Of a stretch of 64,000 nucleotides of DNA, positions 43,313 to 54,641 are shown piece by piece; the stretch's first letter is position 1; every line of letters begins with the position of its first letter. Origin of the DNA: Combretum micranthum (lineage: Eukaryota; Streptophyta; Magnoliopsida; Myrtales; Combretaceae); contig JAMXBD010001402.1 of the NCBI GenBank assembly GCA_024138025.1, forward strand, positions 1 through 64,000. Reading direction: 5' to 3'. Made by a program: the position numbers and the translations under genes. The notes beneath the pieces were generated by a model. The model worked only from the letters and a program-made list of their open reading frames with translations. It searched no databases and was not told where the DNA came from.

Positions 43313-44677
43313 ATGGCACCAGTAGAGCTCAAGGAGTTAAAGACTCAGTTGCAAGATTTGTTAGATCAAGGCTTTATCCGACCGAGTGTATCGCCCTGGG
43401 GAGCACTAGTGTTATTCGTGAAGAAGAAGGATGGTTCCATGCGCTTATGCATCGATTATCGGGAACTCAACAAAGTCACCATAAAAAACAAGTATCCACT
43501 CCCAAGGATAGATGACCTTTTTGATCAGCTTCAAGGAGCTAGCGCCTTTTCAAGGATTGACCTAAGATCAAGATATCATCAGTTGAGAGTTAAACCTGAG
43601 GATATACCTAAGACATCTTTTAGAACTCGCTACAGACATTACGAGTTTCTGGTAATGCCTTTTGGATTAACCAACGCACCAGCGACTTTCATGGATCTCA
43701 TGAATCGAGTATATAAACCCCTGTTGGATAAGTGTGTAATAGTCTTCATTGACGATATTCTAATCTACTCCAAGACATGAGAGCAACATGAGGAACACTT
43801 AAGAATGGCATTACAAACCTTGCGTGAGTATAAGTTGTACGCCAAGTTGTCTAAGTGTGACTTCCGGTTGGATAGGATATCCTTCCTAGGACATATGATA
43901 TCTGGAGAAGGAATATCGATGGACCCTGAAAAAATCAAGGCAGTAATGGATTGGAAGCAACTTAAGACTGTAACTGAAGTGAGAAGTTTTCTCGGATTGG
44001 CTGGATATTATAGGAAATTTGTAAAGAATTTCTCTACCATCGCCAAACCCCTAACTCAGGTAACTCAGAAAGATGAGAAGTTCATCTAGACAGATAAGAG
44101 AGAATAAGTTTTCAAGAGTTGAAGAAAAGGCTTGTACTGCCCCAATCTTGATTCTACCAGATCCCGAGAAGCCGTATACGGTACACAGTGACGCCTCCAG
44201 AAATGGTCTTGGATGCGTATTGATGCAAGATGGAAAAGTGATTGCTTATGCATCACAACAACTTAGGCCTCATGAACAGAATTACCCCACTCATGATCTG
44301 GAGTTAGCCGCCGTTGTGTTCACACTTAAGTTATGGAGACATTACTTGTATGGACAAAGATGCGAAATCTACACCGACCATAAGAGCCTCAAGTATCTAT
44401 TACGCAGAAGGAGTTGAATATGCGGCAACGGAGATGGTTGGAACTCATCAAAGATTATGACGTTGGGATAAATTACTGTCCAGAGATAGTGAACGCAGTT
44501 GCAGATGCCCTGAGTAGAAAGAATTATGGAGAAGTAGCGACCTTGCTCACGGATAAGAAGGAGCTAATAAAGGATTTCGAAAGAATGAATATCAAATTCA
44601 TAGGGCAAAGTGTGGAAGTGGAAATTACCAACCTTGTCATGGAACCCACCTTAGTGGAAAGAATCAAGGAGGCCTAA
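43313..44677 (+). pseudogene. Element E reverse transcriptase and RNase H
   Basis: Plus-strand [35 protein letters not shown] (SG of the usual [10 protein letters not shown] changed), [16 protein letters not shown] and catalytic [12 protein letters not shown] stop follows at 43778-43780, then [18 protein letters not shown] and [19 protein letters not shown] frameshift near 44085 leads to RNase H ([28 protein letters not shown]) and another near 44412 ([22 protein letters not shown]). Confidence 0.87.
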
Positions 44678-46003
44678 CGATATGACGAGACGATTCAGAA
44701 GATTAAGAGAGAGGTACAAGAACGAAGATACACGAATTTTACCATAGATGAGGATGACGTGGTAAGAATGAAAGGAAGGTTATGTGTTCCGGATGATGAG
44801 AATATGAGGAAGGAAATCATGAATGAAGCACTAAAATGTATCAGGATGTACCATGCATTCAGGAGGAACTAAAATGTATCAGGACATGAAAAGCCACTAC
44901 TGGTGGAATGAAATGAAGAGAGATGTGGCAGATTTTGTGCTAAAGTGTCCCTCATGCCAACAAGTGAAAGTGGAGCACCAAAGACCTGGAGGACTTTTGA
45001 AACCCCTGCCGATACCCGAATGGAAATGGGATCAAATCACAATGGATTTTGTGTGCGGATTGCCAAGAACTTCTGCAGGATATGATGCTATTTGGATCAT
45101 AGTAGATCGATTGACAAAGACAGCACAGTTCCTCCCGATCCACATGACATACTCTATGGATAAGTTGGCAAGGATATACATAAGGGAAATAGTGCGATTG
45201 CATGGAGTGCCTGTGAGAATAGTTTCCGATCGAGACCCAAGGTTTGTGTCTAAATTTTGGACGAGCTTATAAGGGCGTATGGGAACAAAGCTACACTTCA
45301 GTACCGCTTATCACCCTCAAACAGATGGTCAATCAGAGAGGAAGATACAAACTTTGGAGAATATGTTGCGAGCTTGTGTGATAGAGTTTAAAGGTAGTTG
45401 GGATGCACACCTACCTTTGGTAGAGTTCGCCCACAACAACAGTTACCATTCCACGATCCAGATGCCACCTTATGAAGCGTTGTATGGAAGATGGTGTCGA
45501 TCACCATTATTCTGGGACGATGTAGAAAACTTGAGCATCGGATTTGACTTGGTACAAGATGCGGTCGACAAAGTGCGGATCATCCAACAAAAGATGAAGG
45601 AAGCACAAGATAGACAAAAGAGCTAGGCGGACATGAAGAGACATGTGCTTGAGTTTGAAGTTGGGGACCATGTTGACTTAAAAGTAAACCCCATCAAGAG
45701 TATTCACCGAGTTCGAGCACAAGGAAAGTTGAGCCCACAATATTTTGGACCTTTTGAAGTGCTGGAAAGAGTAGGAGATCTTGCTTATCATCTGGCACTC
45801 CCTCTTAACTTGTCTGGAATTCACAATGTATTCTATGTATTAGTTCTACGGAAGCATGTGTCAGATCCTACTAGGATTGCAAAACTAGAACCAATTCGGT
45901 TGAAAGAAAATCTCACATACGAGGAGCACCCGGTTCAAATCCTAGATCACAAGGTGTAGAAGCTTTGGAACAAGGAAATCAAGTATGTGAAGGTTTTATG
46001 GAG
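44678..46003 (+). pseudogene. Element E integrase and first half of chromodomain
   Basis: Plus strand: a damaged zinc finger with a templated 16-bp duplication (CTAAAATGTATCAGGA at about 44830 and 44868), then [48 protein letters not shown], a stop at 45270, HPQTDGQSERKIQ, a second stop at 45624, and GPFEVLERVGDLAYHL. After a stop at 45957-45959 the chromodomain starts (VKVLWRN) and is cut at 46004 by H. Confidence 0.86.
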
Positions 46004-46008
46004 GAACC

Positions 46009-46570
46009 TAATACGAAAAACCTTAGGTATATTAAACCTAAGACCCAATGCTCGTTAAATGGAATTGAACCCCAAGGATCGTCTAAGAAAACTGGTGGAA
46101 ACCGCGACCAATTACCTATATGGAGGCAAGAACCTTAGTATAGTCGTAGACGCCACAACCGGTGATGGCCAACCGATTGATGAGTCAAAGGAGTTGAACG
46201 CCACAGGACACTCCCGATAAGTTCATAAATAAGTTCTTTCCAGAACTCAAAAGAGTAGAAACTCTCATATTTTCATTATAAAAAATATATGTCATATATG
46301 TTACATCTCATAGATTTATATAGGCTTTTAATTAGCCTAAAAACTAAGCTACAATAAATAAGGAAAAATAACCTATCAATGACTCATAGAAATATATAAA
46401 GACAAACTTGATAATTAAACAAGAAAATATGAAAAGACATAAAAAGAAATCCGAAAAGACACAGAAACTTAAATATCCCTAATAAATACAATAAATATCC
46501 CTAAGAAAATAATAAATATCCTAAAAAGATATAAACTTAAATATGATATGACGCCATCTGATTCTCATCA
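46009..46570 (-). repeat. Element H 3' LTR
   Basis: 562 bp; the left end reads TAATACG instead of TGATACG. Positions 46131-46570 match 54200-54641 closely, but 46046-46130 differ from the corresponding part of the other LTR. Confidence 0.85.
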
Positions 46571-46922
46571 TTCCCTCCTTCTCGAAAAAGATTCGTCCTC
46601 GAATCTCCAAACTGATGCGAACCACAAGCGACCTGCCTGAGACCCAACATCAATATGCTTGAAAACATCGTTCCTCTTTGTCGAAAAAAAGTTTCATCGT
46701 TAAATCTCCAAACTGATGTAAACCACAAGCGACCTGCCTTGAGACCCAACACCAATATACTTGGAAACTTCTATCCTAAAAATATAACCAGATTGATAAG
46801 CAGCAAACCTCAATTTTTCTTTTCTCTTCCTCTTTTCTTCTTTCTTTTTTTTTTTTTTAAATAAGATAATGCATGATATGAGCGACTTGAGTTACCTCTC
46901 ATCGAACTGGATATGGATTCTT
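46571..46922 (-). other. Element H internal region with direct duplication
   Basis: Begins with the polypurine tract (minus GAGAAGGAGGGAA). It carries a direct repeat of about 65 bp with a period near 103 bp (46600-46664 and 46703-46768; core AATCTCCAAACTGATG). A T-rich run (46810-46860) lies next to the A3 insertion site. No gene. Confidence 0.75.
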
Positions 46923-46927
46923 AGAAA

Positions 46928-47720
46928 TGTTATAGAAGAGCCAACGGTCCAAAGTTTAGATCCGAATCAACATGAAGACCAAGTGGCAACCATGGAACCT
47001 CAAAGAAATTCAAGTCCGATAAGTTTTCCTCAAGGACCAATCACAAGAGCTAGAGCTAAGAAGATTCAACAAGCCTACAATAATCACTTCCAAGGCTTAT
47101 TAGAGCATGCCAAGGATGAATCAAGGTTATCAAGGCTTTGGAACAAGGATGGAGCAAGTATACTTCAATATTTTCAAGTAATCATCAAATAGAGCCAAGG
47201 AAAGCTGATTTGTGCAGAGAAACAAGAATGGCCGCTAGCCATTATCCCATGGCCGCCGGCCATGACTCCCCTGGCCAATTTTTCGAACTTTACAATTTTG
47301 CTCCAGAATGCTCATGGCCGCCTGCCATCTTTGATTGGCCGCCAGCCAACATTTAGGACGTATTGAATTCATTGTTTTGACGTTTTGTTTTCCTTTGTTT
47401 GGTTTATAAACCTATTTGGTTGTTTGTAAAGACAGATTATTGTTGAAAAAAACCGAAGCTTTTGCTTGAAATCTTTGTGTTCTTGATAGAATACATGCTT
47501 TAGGAACATTCAAAGAAGATCGATCACCTTCTTTGTGGAGTGTTTCGCAATTAGGGTTTGTTATCCTAATTCTTTAAGATCAACAACCTAAGACAAATCT
47601 GATATCTAATCCTTCTTAGGGATTGAAATCAAAGGCATCCGTGGGTTTTCTATTCATTGTGTTGGGGGTTCGCAATATCCAAAGGGGTTCTCACGCGTGA
47701 ATACGAAGGTTCTCGTATCA
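46928..47720 (+). repeat. A3 5' LTR
   Basis: TGTTATAGAAGAGCC...TCTCGTATCA, 793 bp. It opens with the sequence that in the 3' LTR encodes the pol C-terminus ([13 protein letters not shown] here too). It contains four GGCCGCCNGCC motifs (about 47229-47350) and a TATA-like TTTATAAACC (about 47404). Confidence 0.94.
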
Positions 47721-48369
47721 TTTGGTATCAGAGCCTAGGCTCTAGATCAGGTTATATCGTTCTTTCTATTAATCTTTTGTTTCTTGCTTTCAATTCTTGG
47801 ATTGTTCATCAAGATCAAATCTGATTCTTGTTAGTGAAAAAAAAAAAAAAGATTGAATCTTTATTGTTCCTAGGGTTTGTTCATCAATTGAACGGACTAT
47901 TAGATATCTCGTGTGTGTGATCTTTTTGTTGTTACAAGCGAAAGATTAGGGTTTGAAAATCTCTATTCTTGAGATTTGAGTTCAAAAAAAAAAATCGAAA
48001 AAAAAAAATCACCAAAGATCAATTCTTGTCTTGAGTATTGAGTGTCTTTCCAACAATATAATTCTTGTGTAGAGTTCGTTGAGTTTTCTTCAATTCTCGT
48101 TTGTCTGATTCGAAGAGTCTTGAAATTGTCCATTGTATCACTCTAAACACCTTGGTATCGAAATTCTTGGAATTGTTCTAAGAGTGTGATTCGATTAAGA
48201 ACACGAAAAGAACAGGCTCGAGAGGTGTGAGGGAAACCCTGTGTGTGGCATCTTGATTAGAGAAACACGAGTGAACACCCCCATCTTGTGAGTGATAAAC
48301 ACGAAAGGGAGCGCTTGTGAGGAAATTGAACTTTATTATTGCTAACGATTATTTGTTTTGCAGGAAAAG
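47721..48369 (+). other. A3 leader with PBS and possible leader intron
   Basis: PBS TGGTATCAGAGC at 47723-47734. Donor-like ATCAG/GTTATA at 47751 and a strong acceptor TTTGTTTTGCAG/GAAAAG ending at 48363, seven bases before the gag ATG. If used, the intron would be about 613 nt. A-rich runs occur near 47840 and 47985-48010. Confidence 0.7.
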
Positions 48370-49620
48370 ATGTCGGGTAAGGGTGTGATTGAAGGTAGGG
48401 ACGGAGGTAGTAAAGAAGGGGCTTTGATGCAAGACGCTAGAGCATCTGAGTATAAGCGTCTAATCGAGACGATGATGGATATGAAGGAGTCTCTAGAAAA
48501 TATGAATTTGAGACTACAAGCTGTTGAGAAGGAGGCGAGTCCTATGGGAGTAAATAGAGGAGTTAGTTCTACCACACCCCAGGTTGATGATGTGGGGGAT
48601 GTTAATGAGTATCGGGAGGAGGAGTATGATGATAGTCCACCTATGATATTCAATAGGAGAGGTAGAGGTGGTAGAGGCGGTAGGGGTATAGGAAGAGGAA
48701 GAATGCAGGAGAATTATCCCGTTGCTAGGAATAGATGGAATGATGATTATGTAGATCGAGATTTGGGGAGTATCAAGTTGAAAATTCCTATCTTTCAGGG
48801 TAAGTCTGATCCTGAAGCTTATTTGCAATGGGAAAAGCGAGTTGAGTTGATTTTTGATTGTCACCAATTTAGTGAGGAGAAAAAGGTGAAATTGGCTGTT
48901 ACCCAATTTCAAGATTATGCTATATCTTGGTGGGATCAGTTGGTGACAAGTAGGAGAGGAATATGGAGTACCCTATTGATACTTGGCAGGAGCTTAGGGC
49001 TGTGATGAGGAAGCGTTTCGTTCCCAAGTACTTTCAAAGGGAATTGATTCAGCGGCTTCAAGTGTTGAGACAAGGTAGTAGGAGTGTAGAGGACTACTAC
49101 AAGGAGATGGAGATGATCATGACGAGGGCTGATGTGGTTGAAGATGAAGAATCCACCATGGCACGGTTCTTGGGTGGCTTGAACAAAGAAATCGCTGATA
49201 AAGTGGAGTTGCTACCATATGTCGAGTTGGAGGAGATGGTACATCTTGCCATCAAAATCGAGAAGCAACTTCATGGCAAAGGTTCAAACAGGTATGTTTC
49301 CAAATCTTCTTCAAGCTATAATAATAATTGGAAAGGATATGGAAAATCTGAATTTAAAGGTGGAAATAAGTCTACAGTTGATGTAGCAAAGAGTAAGTCT
49401 GGTGGGGTTTCATCTGAGAAACCTAAAGTAGATGATCAGAAGGGTAGAAATCGAGATATTAAATGTTGGAAGTGTCAAGGTGTTGGACACATTAGTAGGG
49501 AGTGCCCTAATAGGAGAACTATGGTGGTGAGAAATGGGGAAGTTGTCACTGATGATGAGGAGCTGATAGTGACAAAGAGGAGGAAGCCATGCCTGAATTA
49601 GAAGACTGTAGTGATGAGGG
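48370..49620 (+). pseudogene. A3 gag
   Basis: ATG at 48370 (MSGKGVIEG). N-terminal helix LMQDARASEYKRLIETMMD, a Gly/Arg-rich segment RGRGGRGGRGIGRGR, capsid KIPIFQGKSDPEAYLQWEKR and YAISWWDQLVTSRR, then a frameshift near 48955 to MEYPIDTWQELRAVMRKRF, GSRSVEDYYKEMEMI and MARFLGGLNKEIADKVELLP. The zinc knuckle is CWKCQGVGHISRECP (about 49466-49510). A second frameshift near 49570 leads into MPELEDCSDEGS. A particle-forming protein in intact relatives. Confidence 0.9.
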
Positions 49621-50291
49621 TAGCATTGATGAGCCAGAAAAGGTTGAAATATTGGTTACTAGGCGTGCACTTAATACACAGCTGAAGGAAGATTGCCAGG
49701 AGGAGCAGCGAGAGAATTTATTCCACACTAGAGGCCTTGTGCAAGGGAGAGGTTGTAGTGTGATTGTCGATGGAGGAAGTTGTACTAATGTGGTAAGTAC
49801 ACTTCTAATTAACGATTGGAGTTGCCTACTGTACCCCATCCTAGACCATACAAACTACAATGGCTTAGCGATTGTGGTGAGGTTAAGGTAAATAGGCAAG
49901 CTTTAATTTCTCTAACCATTGGCAAATACCATGATGAAATATTATGTGACGTCGTTCCTATGCATGCTAGTGATCTTCTATTAGGAAGACCTTGGCAATT
50001 TGATAGACAAACAGTGCATAATGGCTACACCAATCGATACACTTTCACCAAAGATGGCAGAAAAACTACTTTAACACCATTGTCATCCAAAGAAGTGTAT
50101 GAAGACCAATGTGCTTTGGAAAGATTGAGAGAAGAGGCCGAAAGAAAAGAGCGTGAGAGTAGAAAAAGCACTTTTGAGAGAGAGAAGAAAAAGAGTGAAA
50201 ATAAAGAGAGTGATGAAAGTGAGTTGAGTGAAAGAAAGAGGGGAGTGAAAAGCAAAATAAAAATCGGCCTAGAGAGAAAAAGAGTAAGAAT
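49621..50291 (+). pseudogene. A3 protease
   Basis: RENLFHTRGLVQG, catalytic VIVDGGSCTNVVS, a frameshift near 49810, then PHPRPYKLQWLSDCGE, ILCDVVPMHASDLLLGRPW and NGYTNRYTFTKDGRK. A Glu/Arg/Lys-rich linker follows, with a further frameshift near 50270 before RT. Polyprotein cleavage is the expected role. Confidence 0.88.
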
Positions 50292-51485
50292 GTGAGCTTG
50301 ATTGCTAGGACGAGTGAGGTTAGATATGCTTTGCATGCCAATCGACCTATATTTGTACTATTGTACAAAGGGGCTTGTTTGGCAACTAATGAGATTAACC
50401 AATCTTTGCCTAGTGTGTTTTCTGATTTATTGCAGGAATTTGAAGACGTGTTTCCTGAAGAGATGCCTAGAGGACTTCCACCTGTGAGAGGCATTGAGCA
50501 TCAGATTGACTTCATTCCTGGAGCTGTCATACCCAACCGACCTGCCTATAGAACTAATCCTAGTGAGGCGAAGGAGATCCAGAAGCAGGTTGAGGAGTTG
50601 TTGGAGAAGGGGTATGTGAGAGAAAGTCTGAGTCCTTGTTCGGTTCCTGTAATATTAGTGCCTAAGAAGGACGGGACTTGGAGAATGTGTGTAGACTGCA
50701 GAGCCATCAACAAAATCACTGTAAAGTATCGTCATCCTATACCTAGGTTAGATGATATGTTGGATGAATTGTATGGTTCATGTTTGTTTACCAAAATTGA
50801 TTTAAAATCTGGTTACTATCAAATTCGCATGAAAGTAGGCGATGAATGGAAAACTGCATTTAAGACTAAGTATGGTTTGTATGAATGGCTTGTCATGCCT
50901 TTTGGTCTTACAAATGCACCTAGTACTTTTATGCGATTGATGAATCATGTGTTGCGTGACTACTTAGGTAAATTTGTTGTGGTTTACTTTGATGATATTC
51001 TGATTTACTCTAAGTGTCTGAATGATCACGTTTTGCATGTGCGACTAGTGTTAACAAAGCTAAGAGAGGAGAAATTATATGCCAACCTTAAGAAGTGTAG
51101 TTTTTGCATGGATAAGGTTAATTTCCTAGGTTTTGTTGTCTCTAGTCAAGGAGTGGAGGTTGATGAGGAAAAGGTTAGGGCAATTAGGGAATGGCCTAGA
51201 CCTAAGAGTGCTAGTGAAGTGCGGAGTTTTCATGGACTTGCTGGGTTTTATAGGAGATTCATCAAGGATTTTAGCACTATTGCTGCACCTTTGAATGAGT
51301 TAGTTAAGAAGAATGTTGGATTTGTATGGAGTGATACACAAGAACTTGCTTTTAATGAACTTAAAGAAAAATTGTGTAACGCACCATTGCTTGCTTTGCC
51401 TGATTTTGATAAAACTTTTGAAATTGAATGTGATGCTAGTGGTATAGGGATTGGAGCTGTTTTAATGCAGGATCACAGCCACTAA
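50292..51485 (+). pseudogene. A3 reverse transcriptase
   Basis: Continuous 397-codon frame: [65 protein letters not shown] and catalytic YFDD at 50985-50996, then FLGFVVSSQGVEVDEEK and [18 protein letters not shown]. The start of RNase H ([18 protein letters not shown]) ends at a single-base deletion near 51477. RT itself looks intact. Confidence 0.92.
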
Positions 51486-53308
51486 TGTACTTCAGTGAAA
51501 AGTTGAGTGGAGCGGCATTGAAGTATCCAACATATGACAAGGAGTTGTATGCCTTAGTGCGTGCATTGCAAACATGGCAGCACTACCTTTGGCCTAAGGA
51601 GTTTGTCATACATACCGATCATGAGAGTTTGAAGCATCTAAAGAGTCAAGACAAACTCAATAGGAGGCATGCGAAATGGGTAGAATTCATTGAGACTTTC
51701 CCATATGTGATCAAGTACAAGCAAGGTAAGGAGAACATTGTTGCTGATGCACTTTCAAGAAGGTACGCTTTACTAAATTCTCTTAGTACTTCTTTGCTAG
51801 GATTTGAATTGGTAAAAGCAATGTATCTTACTGATGATGATTTTTCTGGAGTATTTTCTGCTTGTGTTGATGGGACTGGAATTAATGATTACTTTGTATC
51901 CAATGGATTTCTATTTAAAAAGAATAAGTTGTGCATTCCTAAAGGATCTGTAAGGGAATTGTTGGTTAAGGAAGCACATGGAGGGGGCTTAATGGGGCAT
52001 TTCGGGGTAGATAAGACCTATGATATGCTACATGAACATTTCTTTTGGCCTGGCATGAGGCATGATGTGCATAAAATTTGTAAAACTTGCATTACATGTA
52101 AAGAGGCTAAATCTAAACTGCAACCACATGGACTATATAAACCATTGCCTGTTCCTGATGAACCCTGGACTGCTGTGTCTATGGATTTCGTTCTTGGCTT
52201 GCCTAGGACTAGGAAAGGTCATGATAGTATCTTTGTTGTGGTAGATCGATTTAGTAAAATGGCTCATTTTATCCCATGTCATAAAACTGATGATGCAACA
52301 TATATTGCTGATTTGTTCTTTAGAGAGGTTGTGCGATTGCATGGCATACCTAAAAGCATTGTTAGTGATAGGGATGTAAAATTTTTGAGTCATTTCTGGA
52401 GAGTTTTGTGGGGAAAGTTGGGAACTAAGCTTATGTTTTCGACTACCTGTCATCCACAAACTGATGGGCAAACGGAGGTGGTTAATAGAACTTTGGTTCA
52501 ATTGTTGAGGGCAATCATAGAGAAGAACATTAGGACTTGGGAGGATTGTTTACCATTTGTGGAATTTGCATATAATAGGGCTATTCATAGCACTACTCAT
52601 TGTTCTCCATTTGAGATTGTTTATGGTTTTAATCCTCTATCTCCTATTGATTTATTGCCATTACCGCCTAACAAGTTTGTTAGTTTTGATGCTGAATCTA
52701 AAGCAGATTTTGTGAGGAAGCTACATAAACAGGTGAAAGACCGGATTGAGCAACAAAATGCCAAGGTAGCTTCAAGGGTGAACAAAGGAAGGAGACCTAT
52801 GATTTTTCAACCCGGAGATTGGGTTTGGGTTCATTTTCGCAAGGAGCGGTTTCCAATACAACGAAAGTCTAAATTGAGTCCAAGAGGAGATGGTCCATTT
52901 CAGATACTTGAACGGATCAATGATAATGCCTATAAAGTGGACTTACCAGGTGAGTATAATGTTAGTGCAACCTTTAATGTTGCTGATCTTAGTCCTTTTG
53001 ATGTAGGTGATGCTTTTGATTCGAGGACGAATCCTTTTGAGGAGAGGGGGAATGTTACAGAAGAGCCAACGGTCCAAAGTTTAGATCCGAATCAACATGA
53101 AGACCAAGTGGCAACCATGGAACCTCAAAGAAATTCAAGTCCAATAAGTTTTCCTCAAGGACCAATCACAAGAGCTAGAGCTAAGAAGATTCAACAAGCC
53201 TACAATAATCACTTCCAAGGCTTATTAGAGCATGCAAGGATGAATCACAAGGTTATCAAGGCTTTGGAACAAGGATGGAGCAAGTATACTTCAATATTTT
53301 TCAAGTAA
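51485..53308 (+). pseudogene. A3 RNase H and integrase, ending inside the 3' LTR
   Basis: 607-codon frame: [40 protein letters not shown] and VADALSRRY (RNase H). Integrase: zinc finger HEHFFWPGM to CKTCITC, core [41 protein letters not shown], then [13 protein letters not shown] and [11 protein letters not shown]. From 53053 the frame runs into the 3' LTR ([34 protein letters not shown]) and stops at 53306-53308. Only the upstream frameshift separates it from RT. No standard chromodomain. Confidence 0.92.
53036..53052 (+). other. A3 polypurine tract
   Basis: GAGGAGAGGGGGAA immediately before the 3' LTR, inside the pol frame (translated EERGN). Confidence 0.82.
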
Positions 53309-53849
53309 TCATCAAATAGAGCCAAGGAAAGCTGATTTGTGCAGAGAAACAAGAATGGCCGCCAGCCATTATCCCATGGCCGCCGGCCATGACTCCCCTG
53401 GCCAATTTTTCGAACTTTACAATTTTGCTCCAGAATGCTCATGGCCGCCTGCCATCTTTGATTGGCCGCCAGCCAACATTTAGGACGTATTGAATTCATT
53501 GTTTTGACGTTTTGTTTTCCTTTGTTTGGTTTATAAACCTATTTGGTTGTTTGTAAAGACAGATTATTGTTGAATGAAAAACCGAAGCTTTTGCTTGAAA
53601 TCTTTGTGTTCTTGATAGAATACATGCTTTAGGAACATTCAAAGAAGATCGATCACCTTCTTTGTGGAGTGTTTCGCAATTAGGGTTTGTTATCCTAATT
53701 CTTTAAGATCAACAACCTAAGACAAATCTGATATCTAATCCTTCTTAGGGATTGAAATCAAAGGCATCCGTGGGTTTTCTATTCATTGTGTTGGGGGTTC
53801 GCAATATCCAAAGGGGTTCTCACGCATGAATACGAAGGTTCTCGTATCG
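53053..53849 (+). repeat. A3 3' LTR
   Basis: TGTTACAGAAGAGCC...CTCGTATCG. The first 256 bases are pol coding sequence. The GGCCGCC cluster is at 53355-53476. A TATA-like TTTATAAACC is at about 53530. Confidence 0.94.
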
Positions 53850-53854
53850 AGAAA

Positions 53855-53874
53855 TCTTATGCTCTGATACCAAA
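53855..53874 (-). other. Element H primer-binding site
   Basis: Minus strand TTTGGTATCAGAGC beside the H 5' LTR, complementary to initiator tRNA-Met. These are the last internal bases of H after the A3 insertion. Confidence 0.8.
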
Positions 53875-54641
53875 TGATACGGAAAACCTTAGGTATATTA
53901 AACCTAGAACCCTATAACCGTAAGGGAATCAAATCCCTAAAGGACCGTCTTGAATAAGCAATTATTCACCGGAACTAGACCCCAATCGAACCTGTCAATT
54001 GAAACCTAAGTTATCAAAGAAGAATTTCCTCAACCGTTTAGATTAAAGAAATCCAAGAGAGTTCTTTTGCAAAGAACCAAAGAGAGAGTTTTCCCTCAAA
54101 GAAAATTAATTTCAATATAATATTGTCAAAGTCTCCCCTCAAAAATCATTCAAAAGGACATATATATAGTCCTCATAAAAGGTCCTAAACATACCCTAAA
54201 GAACCTTGGTATAGTCGTAGACACCATAACTGGTGATGGCAAACCGATTGATGAGTCAAAGGGGTTGAACGTCACGGGACACTCTCGATAAGTTCATAAA
54301 TAAGTTCTTTCCAGAACTCAAAAGAGTAGAAACTCTCATATTTTCATTATCAAAGATGTATGTCATATATGTTACATCTCATAGATTTATATAGGCTTTT
54401 AATTAGCCTAAAAACTAAGCTACAATAAATAAGGAAAAATAACCTATCAATGACTCATAGAAATATGTAAAGACAAACTTGATAATTAAACAAGAAAATA
54501 TGAAAAGACATAAAAAGAAATCCGAAAAGACACCGAAACTTAAATATCCCTAATAAATACAATAAATATCCCTAAGAAAATAATAAATATCCTAAAAAGA
54601 TATAAACTTAAATATGATATGACGCCATCTGATTCTCATCA
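53875..54641 (-). repeat. Element H 5' LTR, mosaic
   Basis: 767 bp. The right part (54200-54641) matches the other H LTR; the left part (53912-54195) instead resembles the D LTR (GGACCGTCTTGA, GAACTAGACCCCAATCGAAC, GTTTTCCCTCAAAGA). The two LTRs of one insertion therefore differ in their R/U5 portion. Confidence 0.82.

Larger units (their letters stand above)
46923..53854 (+). mobile_element. A3: full-length CRM-like retrotransposon, plus strand
   Basis: Target duplication AGAAA at 46923-46927 and 53850-53854, inside H. LTRs are 46928-47720 and 53053-53849, with roughly ten differences by eye. It carries PBS, gag, protease, RT, RNase H, integrase and polypurine tract. About five single-base frameshifts interrupt the coding region, but domain content is complete. 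The last base of the 3' LTR is G instead of A (CG for CA). It is the same family as A1, A2 and the solo LTR. Confidence 0.95.

Noticed and set aside
50441..50455. GCAG followed by GAATTTGAAG at the start of A3 RT, resembling a splice acceptor
   Set aside because: The reading frame is continuous across it in A2, A3 and D relatives, so no intron is needed there.
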